A DNA stretch of 64,000 bases from Clostridia bacterium. Its GTDB lineage: Bacteria > Bacillota > Clostridia > Peptostreptococcales > Anaerovoracaceae. Positions within the stretch are counted from its first letter, which is position 1. The number at the start of each line of letters is the position of its first letter. Below, piece after piece: positions 51,604 through 59,974 of this stretch. The position numbers and the translations under genes are program-made. The stretch covers positions 1 through 64,000 of the forward strand of contig CABJAP010000014.1 of the NCBI GenBank assembly GCA_902363595.1. Direction: 5' to 3'. The notes beneath the pieces were generated by a model, which was not told the DNA's origin, ran no database searches, and saw only the letters and a list, made by a program, of their open reading frames with translations.

Positions 51604-51622
51604 TGTTGCCAAATCGTTGCCA
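51604..51622 (+). repeat. Candidate right attachment site (attR) of the mobilizable element
   Basis: TGTTGCCAAATCGTTGCCA, direct match to 40471-40489 at 17 of 19 positions. Beyond it the gene content changes. The 51488-51816 stretch has no other gene. Confidence 0.5.
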
Positions 51623-51816
51623 CCAGGTATTTTTAAAACGTCATATTCATTGCAAACACTAGCTCGCAGCGTTTACCAAAATTACTCAAACTCCTTTGCG
51701 GACTGCATTTCATGACACGCAAAGGCTGTTATTAGAGGCTTATAGTTCGAACATATGTTCTGATTCTGTGCTTTTCGCACCGCTTATGAAGAAATAAACT
51801 CCAAAATAACTCCATT

Positions 51817-52005
51817 TTACTCTTTATTATTTTGTTGTTCTTCTCTTGCGTACAGGAGATCCAATGCCTGACATACAACACCACTCATGCTCTGATAGTG
51901 TCTTTCTGCATACTCAACAAGTCTCTGTTTTTGCTCTGGAGTCACCCGTACTCGTATGTTTTCTTCTTTGCCATCTTTTGGTGTTTTTCTAGCCAAACAT
52001 ATCAC
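51817..52005 (-). CDS. Ribbon-helix-helix (CopG/antitoxin-like) protein
   Basis: 62 residues. NIRVRVTPEQKQRLVEYAERHYQSMSGVVCQALDLLY is a ribbon-helix-helix DNA-binding domain covering the protein. The start is uncertain because no strong ribosome binding site is seen. No toxin is adjacent; it may be a mobile-element regulator. Confidence 0.6.
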   Translation of the reverse strand: MICLARKTPKDGKEENIRVRVTPEQKQRLVEYAERHYQSMSGVVCQALDLLYAREEQQNNKE

Positions 52006-52110
52006 TTCCCTTCCACAAGTACAGTTTACTACTAATTACTACAAAATGTCAATCTATTTTTGTTATTTATCTATATATTCTCTTGGACTAATCTTAGACT
52101 AATTTACTTC

Positions 52111-53565
52111 TCACTCCTGTAGATCTTTATCAACAATCTCCCAGTAACCATTCTTTGGAGATCCATGTCTTATAAGAATACCATACTCTTTTAACTTCTT
52201 AATATTGTTCTCAATATTTCGACTGGCAACCCCGATTTTTTCAGCTAACTTAACCGCTGATAATTGATGATCTTCTGAAAGCAACTTTATAATCTTTTGC
52301 TGTGTATCGTTGAGATCTGTTCTCCACTCTGCCTCCGATGCTTCTCCGATGCTTCTCCGATGCTTCTCCGATGCTTCTCCGATGCTTTCTTTTTCATTTG
52401 TCATCGGAAATGAATTACGGAACACCTCTACCCGAAACATATTATCAAATTCCTGAAATCTCGGTCTCGGAAGTCCATACTCTTCTGCAGCATTCAGGAT
52501 TCTTTTTATTCCGCTTCCCCATGCTTCTACGAGTCCCATCTGACTGAATATATTGGCAATACCTTTATTCCGGATCTTAGAATGACCATTCATGACTTCC
52601 TCATAAGTCAATCCGTTATATAATCCGCCTGGAGAAGTCACCTCCAACCTGTCATCATAAACTGCGACCTGAATACAGGATTCATCCAATAGGTTACGGT
52701 GACAATGGGCGTTAATGATCATTTCCCTGATTGCTTCCGGTGGTAGCTCATACTTCTCTTTTCGCACCAATCCATCAATCGTTGCTCCGAGTCGAATATT
52801 TCTCAATACAAAGTCTACAGCTTCTTCGATTTGTGTATAGATTGGTCCTGTAAATTCTCTCTTATCCAGAAACACTGCACGATCTGTTCCCTTGAATACC
52901 GCACATTGTGTTTTGGCGAATGAAAAATAATCTGATGTCAGCAATGCATAGGCATTCGTTGCCAGAAGCTGTCCCTCGCTCTGCTTCAAGATTTTCCAGT
53001 TTATCAGCTGCTCTTTCTTTACAGAATGCTCTGCCATTCCTGCCTTCTTCCGGAACTTTTCGATATCCTGACAAAGTTTCTCTGTTGCTTCCTCTGAAAC
53101 AGGATAACCCACACAAGTAAGCTCATCCCATGAGATTCTGGCTCCTTCCATTTCCAGCTCTTTTATCTTCTCCGGAAATGCCTGCCTTGATGTACCTGCA
53201 ACACGGATATAAGTACCATTATCTTTTCCCTTTGATTTCAGATAATACGGTCTGTTCTTTCCAGCTTCTACTGATACAACAATGACCGTTTTCCCGTCTA
53301 CTGTCTGCGGCTCAATATCAGGAATAATCTGTGGCACACAGGAATCAGAAACTGCATTGGCAATTCCGTCCATCAGCTGAAACAACACATCATTTTCCAC
53401 ACCAACAATCTGGTGTGTTTTATCATCTACTCCAACAATCAGCTTGCCGCCTTGTGTATTGGCAAAAGCTACAATCGTCTTCATGTATTTTTCACTTTTA
53501 TCGGGTAAGGATACCTTGTACTCAATATTTTTCGACTCCCCGGAAAACATAGTTTCTTCTACCAT
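52111..53565 (-). CDS. AlbA_2/Schlafen-type ATP-binding protein with C-terminal winged helix
   Basis: 484 residues. Residues ~8-120 are the AlbA_2 (Schlafen-like) domain: GESKNIEYKVSLPDKSEKYMKTIVAFANTQGGKLIVGVDD. ~250-380 is the GHKL-like half found in these proteins (LPPEAIREMIINAHCHRNLLDES, RLEVTSPGGLYNGLT, GSGIKRIL). A low-complexity stretch (SIGEASEKHRR, SIGEASE) follows, encoded by five 11-bp tandem repeats, then a winged helix (LNDTQQKIIKLLSEDHQLSAVKLAEKIGVASRNIENNIKKL). Usually annotated as transcriptional regulators or helicase-like; some act in phage defence. Repeat copy change would shift the frame and remove the DNA-binding domain. Confidence 0.85.
   Translation of the reverse strand: MVEETMFSGESKNIEYKVSLPDKSEKYMKTIVAFANTQGGKLIVGVDDKTHQIVGVENDVLFQLMDGIANAVSDSCVPQIIPDIEPQTVDGKTVIVVSVEAGKNRPYYLKSKGKDNGTYIRVAGTSRQAFPEKIKELEMEGARISWDELTCVGYPVSEEATEKLCQDIEKFRKKAGMAEHSVKKEQLINWKILKQSEGQLLATNAYALLTSDYFSFAKTQCAVFKGTDRAVFLDKREFTGPIYTQIEEAVDFVLRNIRLGATIDGLVRKEKYELPPEAIREMIINAHCHRNLLDESCIQVAVYDDRLEVTSPGGLYNGLTYEEVMNGHSKIRNKGIANIFSQMGLVEAWGSGIKRILNAAEEYGLPRPRFQEFDNMFRVEVFRNSFPMTNEKESIGEASEKHRRSIGEASEAEWRTDLNDTQQKIIKLLSEDHQLSAVKLAEKIGVASRNIENNIKKLKEYGILIRHGSPKNGYWEIVDKDLQE
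52334..52388. repeat. Five 11-bp tandem repeats inside the AlbA_2 gene
   Basis: TCCGATGCTTC recurs with TCCGATGC starting at 52334, 52345, 52356, 52367 and 52378; the copies are identical apart from the last edge. Eleven is not a multiple of three, so gain or loss of one copy is a frameshift. Confidence 0.9.
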
Positions 53566-53728
53566 TCTTTCACTCCTAATCTATACTCGCACCACCGGTA
53601 CAAGTAATTCTATTTCCAGAGTAAATATCTCTGGATCATTAACACTATTATACGTTCTATTCTTCTTTTCTAGCAAGCAAGAAAACAAAACAGTTCATTT
53701 TTTCTTACCATTTTCTTCTGTTCTTTTT

Positions 53729-54091
53729 TTATTCCAGATAAAGTCTCGTTATCTCATCCATGAAAATAGTTTTGTCCTCATTGGTCATAGTTCCACTGGC
53801 AAATAAAGCAGCTGCCTGTTCAAGAATCTGCCTTGCCTGTTTAGCACCAGAATATTCACTTGGCTCATCATTACCCAAGCACACGGTTTCATTATCATTC
53901 ATAAGATAAGAAACCTGACACTGAAATGCATCTGCCAGTTTTTGATATAAACTACTCTGCTTTGGATATCGTCCATCAATTTCCCAAGCTCGAATTGTTC
54001 TATAAGAAACGCCGACCATAGCACCCAGCTTTTGTTGAGTCATTTTTTTCTCTTTTCGCAACTTTCTAATTTTATCACCAAATGTTGTCAT
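53729..54091 (-). CDS. XRE family transcriptional regulator
   Basis: 120 residues from the ATG at 54091; the GTG-initiated frame 16 codons longer lacks a ribosome binding site, while AGGAG lies 14 bases before the ATG (long spacing). HTH: GDKIRKLRKEKKMTQQKLGAMVGVSYRTIRAWEIDGRYPKQSSLYQKLADAF. The C-terminal part (YSGAKQARQILEQAAALFASGTMTNEDKTIFMDEITRLY) is typical of small Firmicutes element regulators. Same strand as the AlbA_2 gene, 163 bases upstream. Confidence 0.8.
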   Translation of the reverse strand: MTTFGDKIRKLRKEKKMTQQKLGAMVGVSYRTIRAWEIDGRYPKQSSLYQKLADAFQCQVSYLMNDNETVCLGNDEPSEYSGAKQARQILEQAAALFASGTMTNEDKTIFMDEITRLYLE

Positions 54092-54163
54092 AAGTATACA
54101 TCTTTCTCCTATGAGTTTTGTACGTGCTTTTTTAATCACAATAAAAGTATATCATTATGCAAA

Positions 54164-54217
54164 CGAAAAGAGAACCCGACATCTCAAGCAAATTTGATGA
54201 TGCAGGTTCCCTCTTTA
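54164..54217 (-). terminator. Terminator at the left end of the redox island
   Basis: On the minus strand AAAGAGGGAACC pairs with GGGTTCTCTTT, followed by TCGTTT. It can end the DUF134 gene transcript, with the left 41-bp repeat between gene and terminator. Confidence 0.55.
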
Positions 54218-54230
54218 TAGATCAATACCT

Positions 54231-54271
54231 TTTATTTTTTCATCTTATGATCTGATGGCAGTCTCACTTCT
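54231..54271. repeat. Perfect 41-bp direct repeat, left copy (island boundary)
   Basis: Identical to 60718-60758, where the same bases encode the last residues (LPSDHKMKK) and stop of the sigma-like gene. Here it begins at the last base of the DUF134 gene and continues downstream of it. Duplication of a gene's 3' end around an insert is typical of site-specific integration. Confidence 0.88.
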
Positions 54272-55044
54272 TAATGACAACTGTGGCTTCCACATCCATG
54301 CTCGCCACATGTATGTCCTTCCCCGTGGTTGTGCTCGTGATGAGAACATTTCACATCCGGATTATACTCAAGTGTTTCATTGATAAAAGCTTCTACTGCT
54401 TCATCCGCATATCCGGAAACTCCGCCAAAAAGCTTAATGCCTGCTGCCGCTAATGCGGTCTGGGCACCTCCTCCGATTCCGCCGCAGATCAAGACATCGG
54501 CATTTAAGGCATTAAGAACTCCTGCCAACGCACCATGTCCGCTTCCATTCGTATCTACTACTTCTGAATGTACTACTTTTCCTTCCTCTACATCGTAAAT
54601 CTTAAATGTCTCTGTGTGTCCAAAGTGCTGGAAAATCTGTCCATTTTCATATGTTACTGCTATTCTCATGATACCTTCTCCTTTTTCTGCTGCATATTTT
54701 TTGTAAATTTCCTGTTTGTAACATCCTCCAAAGCTGCAGTCGCTACTCTGACCGTCACAAATTCTGAAATCCCCGCCCTCGATTCTAAGCGGATGCCCAT
54801 CAATGAGTGCATCTGCTATTTTCTTCCTAGCAATCTCGTAAATCCGTTGAACTGTTGTTCTTGCAATCTGCATAGATACTGCACACTGCTCCTGACTATA
54901 ACCTTTCTTGTCCAAAAGACGGATTGTCTCGTACTCATCTACCGTCAGAACAATGGGTGTTTTTTTGTCAGTATCGTCTGCCGGAAGAAATTCTAAAACA
55001 TTGGGGAAATGACAGACTTTTCTGCATTTTACTGGTCTCGGCAT
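54271..55044 (-). CDS. DUF134 DNA-binding domain fused to a NifX/NifB-like cofactor-binding domain
   Basis: 257 residues. Residues 1-95 are DUF134 (MPRPVKCRKVCHFPN, LTVDEYETIRLLDKKGYSQEQCAVSMQIARTTVQRIYEIARKKIADAL), a sigma-4-like helix-turn-helix with cysteines. Residues ~125-230 form a dinitrogenase iron-molybdenum cofactor domain (IAVTYENGQIFQHFGHTETFKIY, VLICGGIGGGAQTALAAAGIKLFGG). The tail is Cys/His-rich (HHEHNHGEGHTCGEHGCGSHSCH), suggesting metal or Fe-S binding. Such proteins are thought to handle Fe-S/metal clusters. Its promoter carries an activator box at 55096-55113. Confidence 0.88.
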   Translation of the reverse strand: MPRPVKCRKVCHFPNVLEFLPADDTDKKTPIVLTVDEYETIRLLDKKGYSQEQCAVSMQIARTTVQRIYEIARKKIADALIDGHPLRIEGGDFRICDGQSSDCSFGGCYKQEIYKKYAAEKGEGIMRIAVTYENGQIFQHFGHTETFKIYDVEEGKVVHSEVVDTNGSGHGALAGVLNALNADVLICGGIGGGAQTALAAAGIKLFGGVSGYADEAVEAFINETLEYNPDVKCSHHEHNHGEGHTCGEHGCGSHSCH

Positions 55045-55071
55045 AAACTGCTCCTTTCTCGCTTTTCTTAT

Positions 55072-55127
55072 ATAATAGTCCTATAAAAGGCATATGTCAA
55101 TAATGTTTTTGACATATGCCTTTTATA
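55072..55127 (-). promoter_or_regulatory. Activator-type promoter of the DUF134 gene (box class A) within a 19-bp perfect inverted repeat
   Basis: TATAAAAGGCATATGTCAA (55082-55100) and its exact complement (55109-55127) flank 8 bases. The core GTCAA-N8-TTGAC (55096-55113) lies 18 bases from the minus-strand -10 TATTAT (55072-55077), placing it near -40. The same box-to-(-10) spacing occurs at 57415-57456. Confidence 0.65.
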
Positions 55128-55142
55128 AATCGCCTTATAGTA

Positions 55143-55727
55143 TTACTTCTTTTCATTATTTTTTAATTTACAGATACCCTGCGTCATTGTTCCCATTGGA
55201 CAAAATGTACACCAGGTTCGTGGCTTATATAACACCATTACGATCAACCCTAACAACAAAGATGTAAGCATCAAACTATAAAGTCCAAAACTAAACTGTG
55301 CCACCCAATCAGCTACTGTTCCGGCAGTGTATGTCCATCCCCACGGAACACGGAAGGTCCAGAATAATTTGATGATTTCACGCAAGGATGATGCTCCGGC
55401 ACCAACTAAATATGTCTGAAATACCATATTTCCAAACATTGTAAGGAAAAATATCAAAAAGCCGTATCGGAACCATTTTGAACTCATCCATCGCGGGGTT
55501 GGTTTATTTCTTGAGCATTTTAAATCTCCACCAAGCTTACTAAAAAGCTGGCCACGTCCACACAAATGATTACAGAAAAATTTATTTCCACCGAATATTG
55601 CTATTCCTAACGGCAACAGGAAATCAATCATCCCAAACCAAGCGAACAAAATACTAAAAAAACCGAGAGCAAAATAAAGGATTGCCCATATCCATAAATA
55701 ATCATACCAATGTTTCTTTTTCTTCAC
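55143..55727 (-). CDS. NapH/NosR-like membrane Fe-S protein
   Basis: 194 residues with about five hydrophobic segments. NKFFCNHLCGRGQLF and WCTFCPMGTMTQGICK provide the C-x3-C(P/G) pairs characteristic of NapH/NosR/RdxA-type membrane electron-transfer proteins. It probably passes electrons between the membrane and the ferredoxin encoded just upstream. GTG start overlapping the ferredoxin stop by 4 bases. Confidence 0.78.
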   Translation of the reverse strand: MKKKKHWYDYLWIWAILYFALGFFSILFAWFGMIDFLLPLGIAIFGGNKFFCNHLCGRGQLFSKLGGDLKCSRNKPTPRWMSSKWFRYGFLIFFLTMFGNMVFQTYLVGAGASSLREIIKLFWTFRVPWGWTYTAGTVADWVAQFSFGLYSLMLTSLLLGLIVMVLYKPRTWCTFCPMGTMTQGICKLKNNEKK

Positions 55728-55924
55728 ATCGCTGTCCTCTCTTTCATTTCAATACAACCTGCCGGACAGGACTTTGCACATTTTCCACATCCTACACACA
55801 CTGTTTCTTCTACCACAGCATAACATCCATGGTAAACCTTGGCCGCTGCCAGCGGACAAGTATTTTCACATACTCCGCAGGCAACACATCTTTTTTTATC
55901 GACACTTGCCACTCTTTTTGCCAA
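55724..55924 (-). CDS. 2[4Fe-4S] ferredoxin-like protein
   Basis: 66 residues with two canonical cluster motifs, CVACGVCENTCP and CVGCGKCAKSCP. TTG start, with AAGGGGAACAAAGCA upstream; no ATG is available. Translationally coupled to the NapH-like gene. Its promoter has a class B activator box at the -41 position. Confidence 0.88.
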   Translation of the reverse strand: MAKRVASVDKKRCVACGVCENTCPLAAAKVYHGCYAVVEETVCVGCGKCAKSCPAGCIEMKERTAM

Positions 55925-55956
55925 TGCTTTGTTCCCCTTTCAAATTTTGTATCTCT

Positions 55957-55998
55957 ATTGTACCTGAAAAAGGTAAATCCTTCTGTGATATTATTACA
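55957..55998 (-). promoter_or_regulatory. Activator-type promoter of the ferredoxin/NapH operon (box class B)
   Basis: Minus strand TGTAATAATATCACA (55998-55984), then 21 bases, then -10 TACAAT (55962-55957). The box centre falls at about -41. It differs from the thioredoxin promoter box in two of 15 positions and has the same 21-base spacing. Confidence 0.65.
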
Positions 55999-56043
55999 TA
56001 AGAATTTACCTTGAACGCTAATCATTACAATGACATATTTTTA

Positions 56044-56439
56044 TTATACATTACCTTTATATTTATATATGATGTTTAGAATTTCCTCAGTTGTTCGAAT
56101 AATTTCTTTTTGTTTTTCTTTCATTGTTATAGATTTGCTTTCTTCTTCAGCTAACGAAGAGTAAAGGTGAATGGTATTAGCATGATGCCATATCTCATCG
56201 CAAATTTTCTCGATTTCATCAGCACTCCGAAATGCCTGGTCTGTTTGCATTTGCAAGTGTTCTCGTTGCTCTTCCAGATGATTCATCCGTTCTTGTAACT
56301 GATCCCTTTCTTTCTGCAATCGATCATGTTGTGCTTGCAGTTGATCTATTTGTATTTTAATTTCACTCATCTTTTCTTTCTGTCTCCGCATAAGCATCAT
56401 CAAATATACAATTACAAATAATAGTATTATGTACAGCAT
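56044..56439 (-). CDS. Membrane-anchored coiled-coil protein, function unknown
   Basis: 131 residues from the ATG at 56439 (GAGGAGAAGTTT upstream). One N-terminal transmembrane helix (MLYIILLFVIVYLMMLM) is followed by a long heptad-rich coiled coil (KIQIDQLQAQHDRLQKERDQL.. to ..LQMQTDQAF) and a helical tail. Ten bases downstream of the HEPN-like gene; they form one operon and may act together at the membrane. Confidence 0.6.
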   Translation of the reverse strand: MLYIILLFVIVYLMMLMRRQKEKMSEIKIQIDQLQAQHDRLQKERDQLQERMNHLEEQREHLQMQTDQAFRSADEIEKICDEIWHHANTIHLYSSLAEEESKSITMKEKQKEIIRTTEEILNIIYKYKGNV

Positions 56440-56449
56440 AAACTTCTCC

Positions 56450-57370
56450 TCACGACACATATATTTCGACGGTTTTCCGCAAATCAACTATTGATAATGG
56501 CATAGAAAGAACAGTTAGTTTTCCTGAATTCTTTTTAATTTCAACAGCATCAGGATTGCCTGTGATTAAAATTACAGGTGTTGTCCTGTCCGCACGCCAT
56601 GGCTGATTCGGTTGGCTCGTCATATCTTCGGTAACAATCCAAAGATCCGGCTTATGTCTGTCTAATTTTGTTTTAGCGCTTTCCGGTGTATAAAACAGCA
56701 TGATCTGCTCTGAAATAAACTGCAATGCTTCTTTTAATCCTTTTGCATAACGTTCACTGCCACAGACCAGCGCAATAATAGAAGCAGCTTTCTTTTTTTG
56801 TGTTACCTGAATAAAATCCAAAACTGGTGTATTATAGAGACTAAAGTCTTTTTCCAAATGAACTTTATCATAATAACTCTTTGCTGCCTTGCACATCCTC
56901 AGACAAAACTGTTCTATGTCTATACGAATATCGTTTCCGTTCTCCTGTATGTTCATACTGTCCAACTGACAAACTGACATTCCACAGTTTAGTCCAAGAT
57001 GAAAGCGTATATTATTTTCATCATTCAAAAATCCTTTATTTTGATGAAGATATTCACATCGAAGCTGCCAACAGCGTTCTCCGCAAATATATGGCTTTTC
57101 ATCGAATTGAGATAGTTTAAAGTAGTCCCCTGCATATTCATCAAACCAGCGAATATACTGGGTTCCCACATCACGGGTCGGATTCTTTTTCCGATCCAGC
57201 ATAACCCGGCCATCTCGATAATGTTTAACAATTTCCGGGAAAGCAATACCTCCGCAAATATCTGGCAAAGTCAATGCCAATGCCAGTGCAGACTGCCATC
57301 GTCTATCTACAATATTCAGTTCTACTTCTTCGATTCGGTCCAAAAATGTAAAACTGACATCTCCCTGCAT
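56450..57370 (-). CDS. HEPN-like domain plus receiver-like C-terminal domain, function unknown
   Basis: 306 residues, ATG preceded by GGGAGGGATAAATA. Residues ~20-185 are helical with CWQLRCEYLHQNKGF, in which R-x4-H (RCEYLH) fits the HEPN signature. Residues ~200-305 have alternating strands and helices ending in PVILITGN..VLSMPLSIVDLRKTVEIYV, reminiscent of a response-regulator receiver, though the phospho-acceptor Asp position is not clear. No family is recognised. First gene of a leftward operon; promoter shared divergently with the Crp/Fnr gene. Confidence 0.5.
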   Translation of the reverse strand: MQGDVSFTFLDRIEEVELNIVDRRWQSALALALTLPDICGGIAFPEIVKHYRDGRVMLDRKKNPTRDVGTQYIRWFDEYAGDYFKLSQFDEKPYICGERCWQLRCEYLHQNKGFLNDENNIRFHLGLNCGMSVCQLDSMNIQENGNDIRIDIEQFCLRMCKAAKSYYDKVHLEKDFSLYNTPVLDFIQVTQKKKAASIIALVCGSERYAKGLKEALQFISEQIMLFYTPESAKTKLDRHKPDLWIVTEDMTSQPNQPWRADRTTPVILITGNPDAVEIKKNSGKLTVLSMPLSIVDLRKTVEIYVS

Positions 57371-57414
57371 TATTTATCCCTCCCTCATATTCACAACAGT
57401 CATGTACTATAGTC

Positions 57415-57480
57415 AGTATATTTTTATTTATGGCATATGTCAATTATGTAATTGACGCATCTTAAAAAAGTAAGTATACT
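57415..57480. promoter_or_regulatory. Divergent promoters of the HEPN-like and Crp/Fnr genes around a class A box
   Basis: GTCAATTATGTAATTGAC (57439-57456) is a near-perfect palindrome. Leftwards, the -10 TATACT (57415-57420 on the minus strand) is 18 bases away, so the box is near -40. Rightwards, TTGACG (57452-57457) and TATACT (57475-57480) with a 17-base spacer form the Crp/Fnr promoter, whose -35 overlaps the box. Binding would activate the left operon and repress the regulator gene. Confidence 0.65.
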
Positions 57481-57504
57481 ATGTTCGTAAAGGAGATAAC
57501 TGTT

Positions 57505-58164
57505 ATGAGCTTCGAAAATTATTTTCCACTATGGAATGACTTAAATACAGTACAGAAAAAAGTAATTTCAGACAATTTGATTACACGGGATGTAAAAAAA
57601 GGAACGATCATTCACAACGGAAACCTGGATTGTACTGGATTATTACTGGTTAAATCCGGGCAGCTTCGAACTTACATACTTTCAGATGAAGGACGGGAAA
57701 TTACACTTTACCGTTTGTTCGATATGGATATGTGTCTTTTATCCGCCTCATGTATCATGCAGTCCATTCAATTTGAAGTAACCATTGAAGCAGAAAAAGA
57801 TACTGATCTTTGGATCATCCCTGCTGAAATCTATAAGGACATCATGAAGGAATCGGCTCCCGTCGCAAACTATACCAATGAGTTAATGGCTACCCGTTTT
57901 TCTGATGTCATGTGGCTGATTGAACAGATCATGTGGAAGAGTTTGGATAAGCGAGTTGCTTCATTTCTTTTAGAAGAGACCTCTATCGAAGAAACAAATG
58001 AATTAAAAATTACTCACGAAACTATCGCCAACCATCTTGGTTCCCACAGGGAAGTTATCACTCGAATGCTTCGATACTTTCAAGGCGAAGGTCTCGTCAA
58101 ACTCTCACGCGGCAAAATCACCATCCTTGATTCGAAAAAACTGGAAACACTACAAAGATCATAA
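57505..58164 (+). CDS. Crp/Fnr family transcriptional regulator
   Basis: 219 residues from the ATG at 57505 (AAAGGAGATAACTGTT upstream); the frame is open 8 codons earlier. cNMP-like beta-roll at ~15-125 (IIHNGNLDCTGLLLVKSGQLRTYIL, EITLYRLFDMDMCLLSASCIM), dimerisation helix, and C-terminal winged helix (LKITHETIANHLGSHREVITRMLRYFQGEGLVKLSRGKITIL). The FNR N-terminal Cys cluster is absent; a few internal cysteines (MCLLSASC) could sense thiols or persulfide. It is the only regulator in the redox island and the natural candidate to bind its palindromic boxes. Confidence 0.9.
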   Translation: MSFENYFPLWNDLNTVQKKVISDNLITRDVKKGTIIHNGNLDCTGLLLVKSGQLRTYILSDEGREITLYRLFDMDMCLLSASCIMQSIQFEVTIEAEKDTDLWIIPAEIYKDIMKESAPVANYTNELMATRFSDVMWLIEQIMWKSLDKRVASFLLEETSIEETNELKITHETIANHLGSHREVITRMLRYFQGEGLVKLSRGKITILDSKKLETLQRS

Positions 58165-58188
58165 ACCTGTTTTTCTATAACATCTAAA

Positions 58189-58247
58189 GAATCCTCCATT
58201 TATCAGAATTATGAAAGTCATTCTAATAAATGGGGGAATCCTTTTAT
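58189..58247 (+). terminator. Terminator of the Crp/Fnr gene
   Basis: GAATCCTCCATTTATCAGAAT and ATTCTAATAAATGGGGGAATC form a ~20-bp stem with few mismatches, followed by CTTTTAT. It also lies at the end of the convergent reductase gene. Confidence 0.75.
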
Positions 58248-58281
58248 ACTACGTGAAAATCGTAAAATATTTTGTTTATTT

Positions 58282-59973
58282 CTAATAATCCATACCACAT
58301 ACATATGACCTTTCGATCAGTACACGGTCATTAACCACTACATCATAGAAGCGGAATCCGCCGGAGAAGTTGTATGTTTCATATCCATTTCCTTCCAGAA
58401 TACGACTGGCAATATAACTTCGCAGCCCACTCTGGCATATCAGATAAACAGGCTTTCCTTTCTCAATTTCATTGATGCGTTCCCTCAGTTCATCTACAGG
58501 AATATTTTTGAATCCATCCATATGCCCCCTGTTAAATTCACCTACAGTTCTCACATCCAGCAATACAACACTTTTATCTTTAGAAATCTTATCCATATCT
58601 TCCAGATGCCATTGTTTTAAGGTACCTTTTGCTATATTGTCTATCATGAATCCTGCCATATTTACAGGATCCTTGGCAGAGGAGTATGGCGGTGCATATG
58701 CAAGATCCAGATCTTTCAGCTGAGTTGCCTTCAGCCCTGCATGGATTGCTGTTGCAAGCACATCGATACGTTTATCAACGCCTTCATATCCTATAATCTG
58801 AGCACCAAGCAAGCGATACGTATCCTTTTCAAAAACCACCTTCATGGTCATCACTTTTCCACCTGGATAGTAACCGGCATGACTCATAGGAGAAAGAATT
58901 ACTGTATCTACCTCTAATCCTGACTTTTTAGCATTTGTTTCATTGATACCTGTAGTGGCTGCTGTTATATCAAATACTTTGATAACGGAGCTTCCCTGAC
59001 TGCCCAGATAACGGCTATCACCGCCGCAAATATTATCAGCAATGATCCTTCCCTGTTTATTGGCTGGTCCGGCCAAAGAGATCAGCGCATCATCACCCGT
59101 AACATAATGTTTTACCTGAACGGCATCACCTGCTGCATAAATATCCGGTACAGAAGTTTCCATTCTGTCATTCACTACAATACTTCCCTTGATGCCAAGT
59201 TCCAGACCAGCTTCTTTTGCTAATGCTGTGTCTGGTGTAACTCCGATTGCCAGCACCACCATATCAGCCTGAAGGGATGGATTATCTTTCAACAGAACCT
59301 CCACTCCGTTGTCTTTTTCTTTAAATCCTTCTACTGTATAGCCCAGTACCAGTTTTATCCCATACTTTCTCATTTCATTATGGATCATGGATGCCATATC
59401 CGGGTCAAAAGGGTTCATCAGCTGCTTAGGCCGCTGGACAATCGTAACATCCATGCCAAGCTCCCTCAAATTTTCTGCCAGTTCCAGACCAATAAAACCG
59501 CCACCTGCCAATACAGCCGATTTTGGATGATTCTTATTTATATATTCCTTTATCCGAAAAGTGTCTTCTACAGTACGAAGTGTAAAAAGTTTATCAATAC
59601 CTACTCCGGGAAGTCTTGGCTGTGTTGGCTTTGCCCCCGGAGAGAGGATCAGCTTATCATAGTTTTCTTCAAATATCTCATCATTCTCTAAATTTTTCAC
59701 TGAAACCGTTTTACGTTCCGGATGTATGGAAATAACTTCATGATGAATTTTCATGTTAATACGGAAGCGTTTAAAAAAACTCTCTGGTGTCTGTAGTGTA
59801 AGTTCTTCCGGGTCTGTGATCACGTCTCCAATATAATATGGAAGCCCACAATTCGCATAGGATATGTATCCAGATCTTTCAAACACAGTAATTTCTGCAT
59901 GTTCATCCAATCTTCGTATTCTTGCTGCAGCTGTAGCTCCTCCGGCTACACCGCCTACGATTATTACCTTCAT
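58282..59973 (-). CDS. CoA-disulfide/NADH-persulfide reductase with C-terminal rhodanese domain
   Basis: 563 residues from the ATG at 59973. FAD motif VIIVGGVAGGATAAARIRR, active-site SYANCGLPYYIGD (single redox Cys of the CoADR family), NAD motif AVLAGGGFIGLELAENL and a dimerisation domain with LAYAPPYSSAKDPVNMAGF. Residues ~465-555 are a rhodanese domain with VYLICQSGLRSY (catalytic Cys). CoADR-rhodanese fusions reduce CoA persulfide/polysulfide or CoA disulfide with NAD(P)H. It follows the rhodanese gene by one base and shares its promoter with thioredoxin, defining a sulfur-transfer module. Confidence 0.92.
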   Translation of the reverse strand: MKVIIVGGVAGGATAAARIRRLDEHAEITVFERSGYISYANCGLPYYIGDVITDPEELTLQTPESFFKRFRINMKIHHEVISIHPERKTVSVKNLENDEIFEENYDKLILSPGAKPTQPRLPGVGIDKLFTLRTVEDTFRIKEYINKNHPKSAVLAGGGFIGLELAENLRELGMDVTIVQRPKQLMNPFDPDMASMIHNEMRKYGIKLVLGYTVEGFKEKDNGVEVLLKDNPSLQADMVVLAIGVTPDTALAKEAGLELGIKGSIVVNDRMETSVPDIYAAGDAVQVKHYVTGDDALISLAGPANKQGRIIADNICGGDSRYLGSQGSSVIKVFDITAATTGINETNAKKSGLEVDTVILSPMSHAGYYPGGKVMTMKVVFEKDTYRLLGAQIIGYEGVDKRIDVLATAIHAGLKATQLKDLDLAYAPPYSSAKDPVNMAGFMIDNIAKGTLKQWHLEDMDKISKDKSVVLLDVRTVGEFNRGHMDGFKNIPVDELRERINEIEKGKPVYLICQSGLRSYIASRILEGNGYETYNFSGGFRFYDVVVNDRVLIERSYVCGMDY

Positions 59974-59974
59974 C

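Noticed and set aside
52334..52388. Tandem repeats considered as a CRISPR array
   Set aside because: Units are 11 bp, directly adjacent without spacers, and inside a coding frame.
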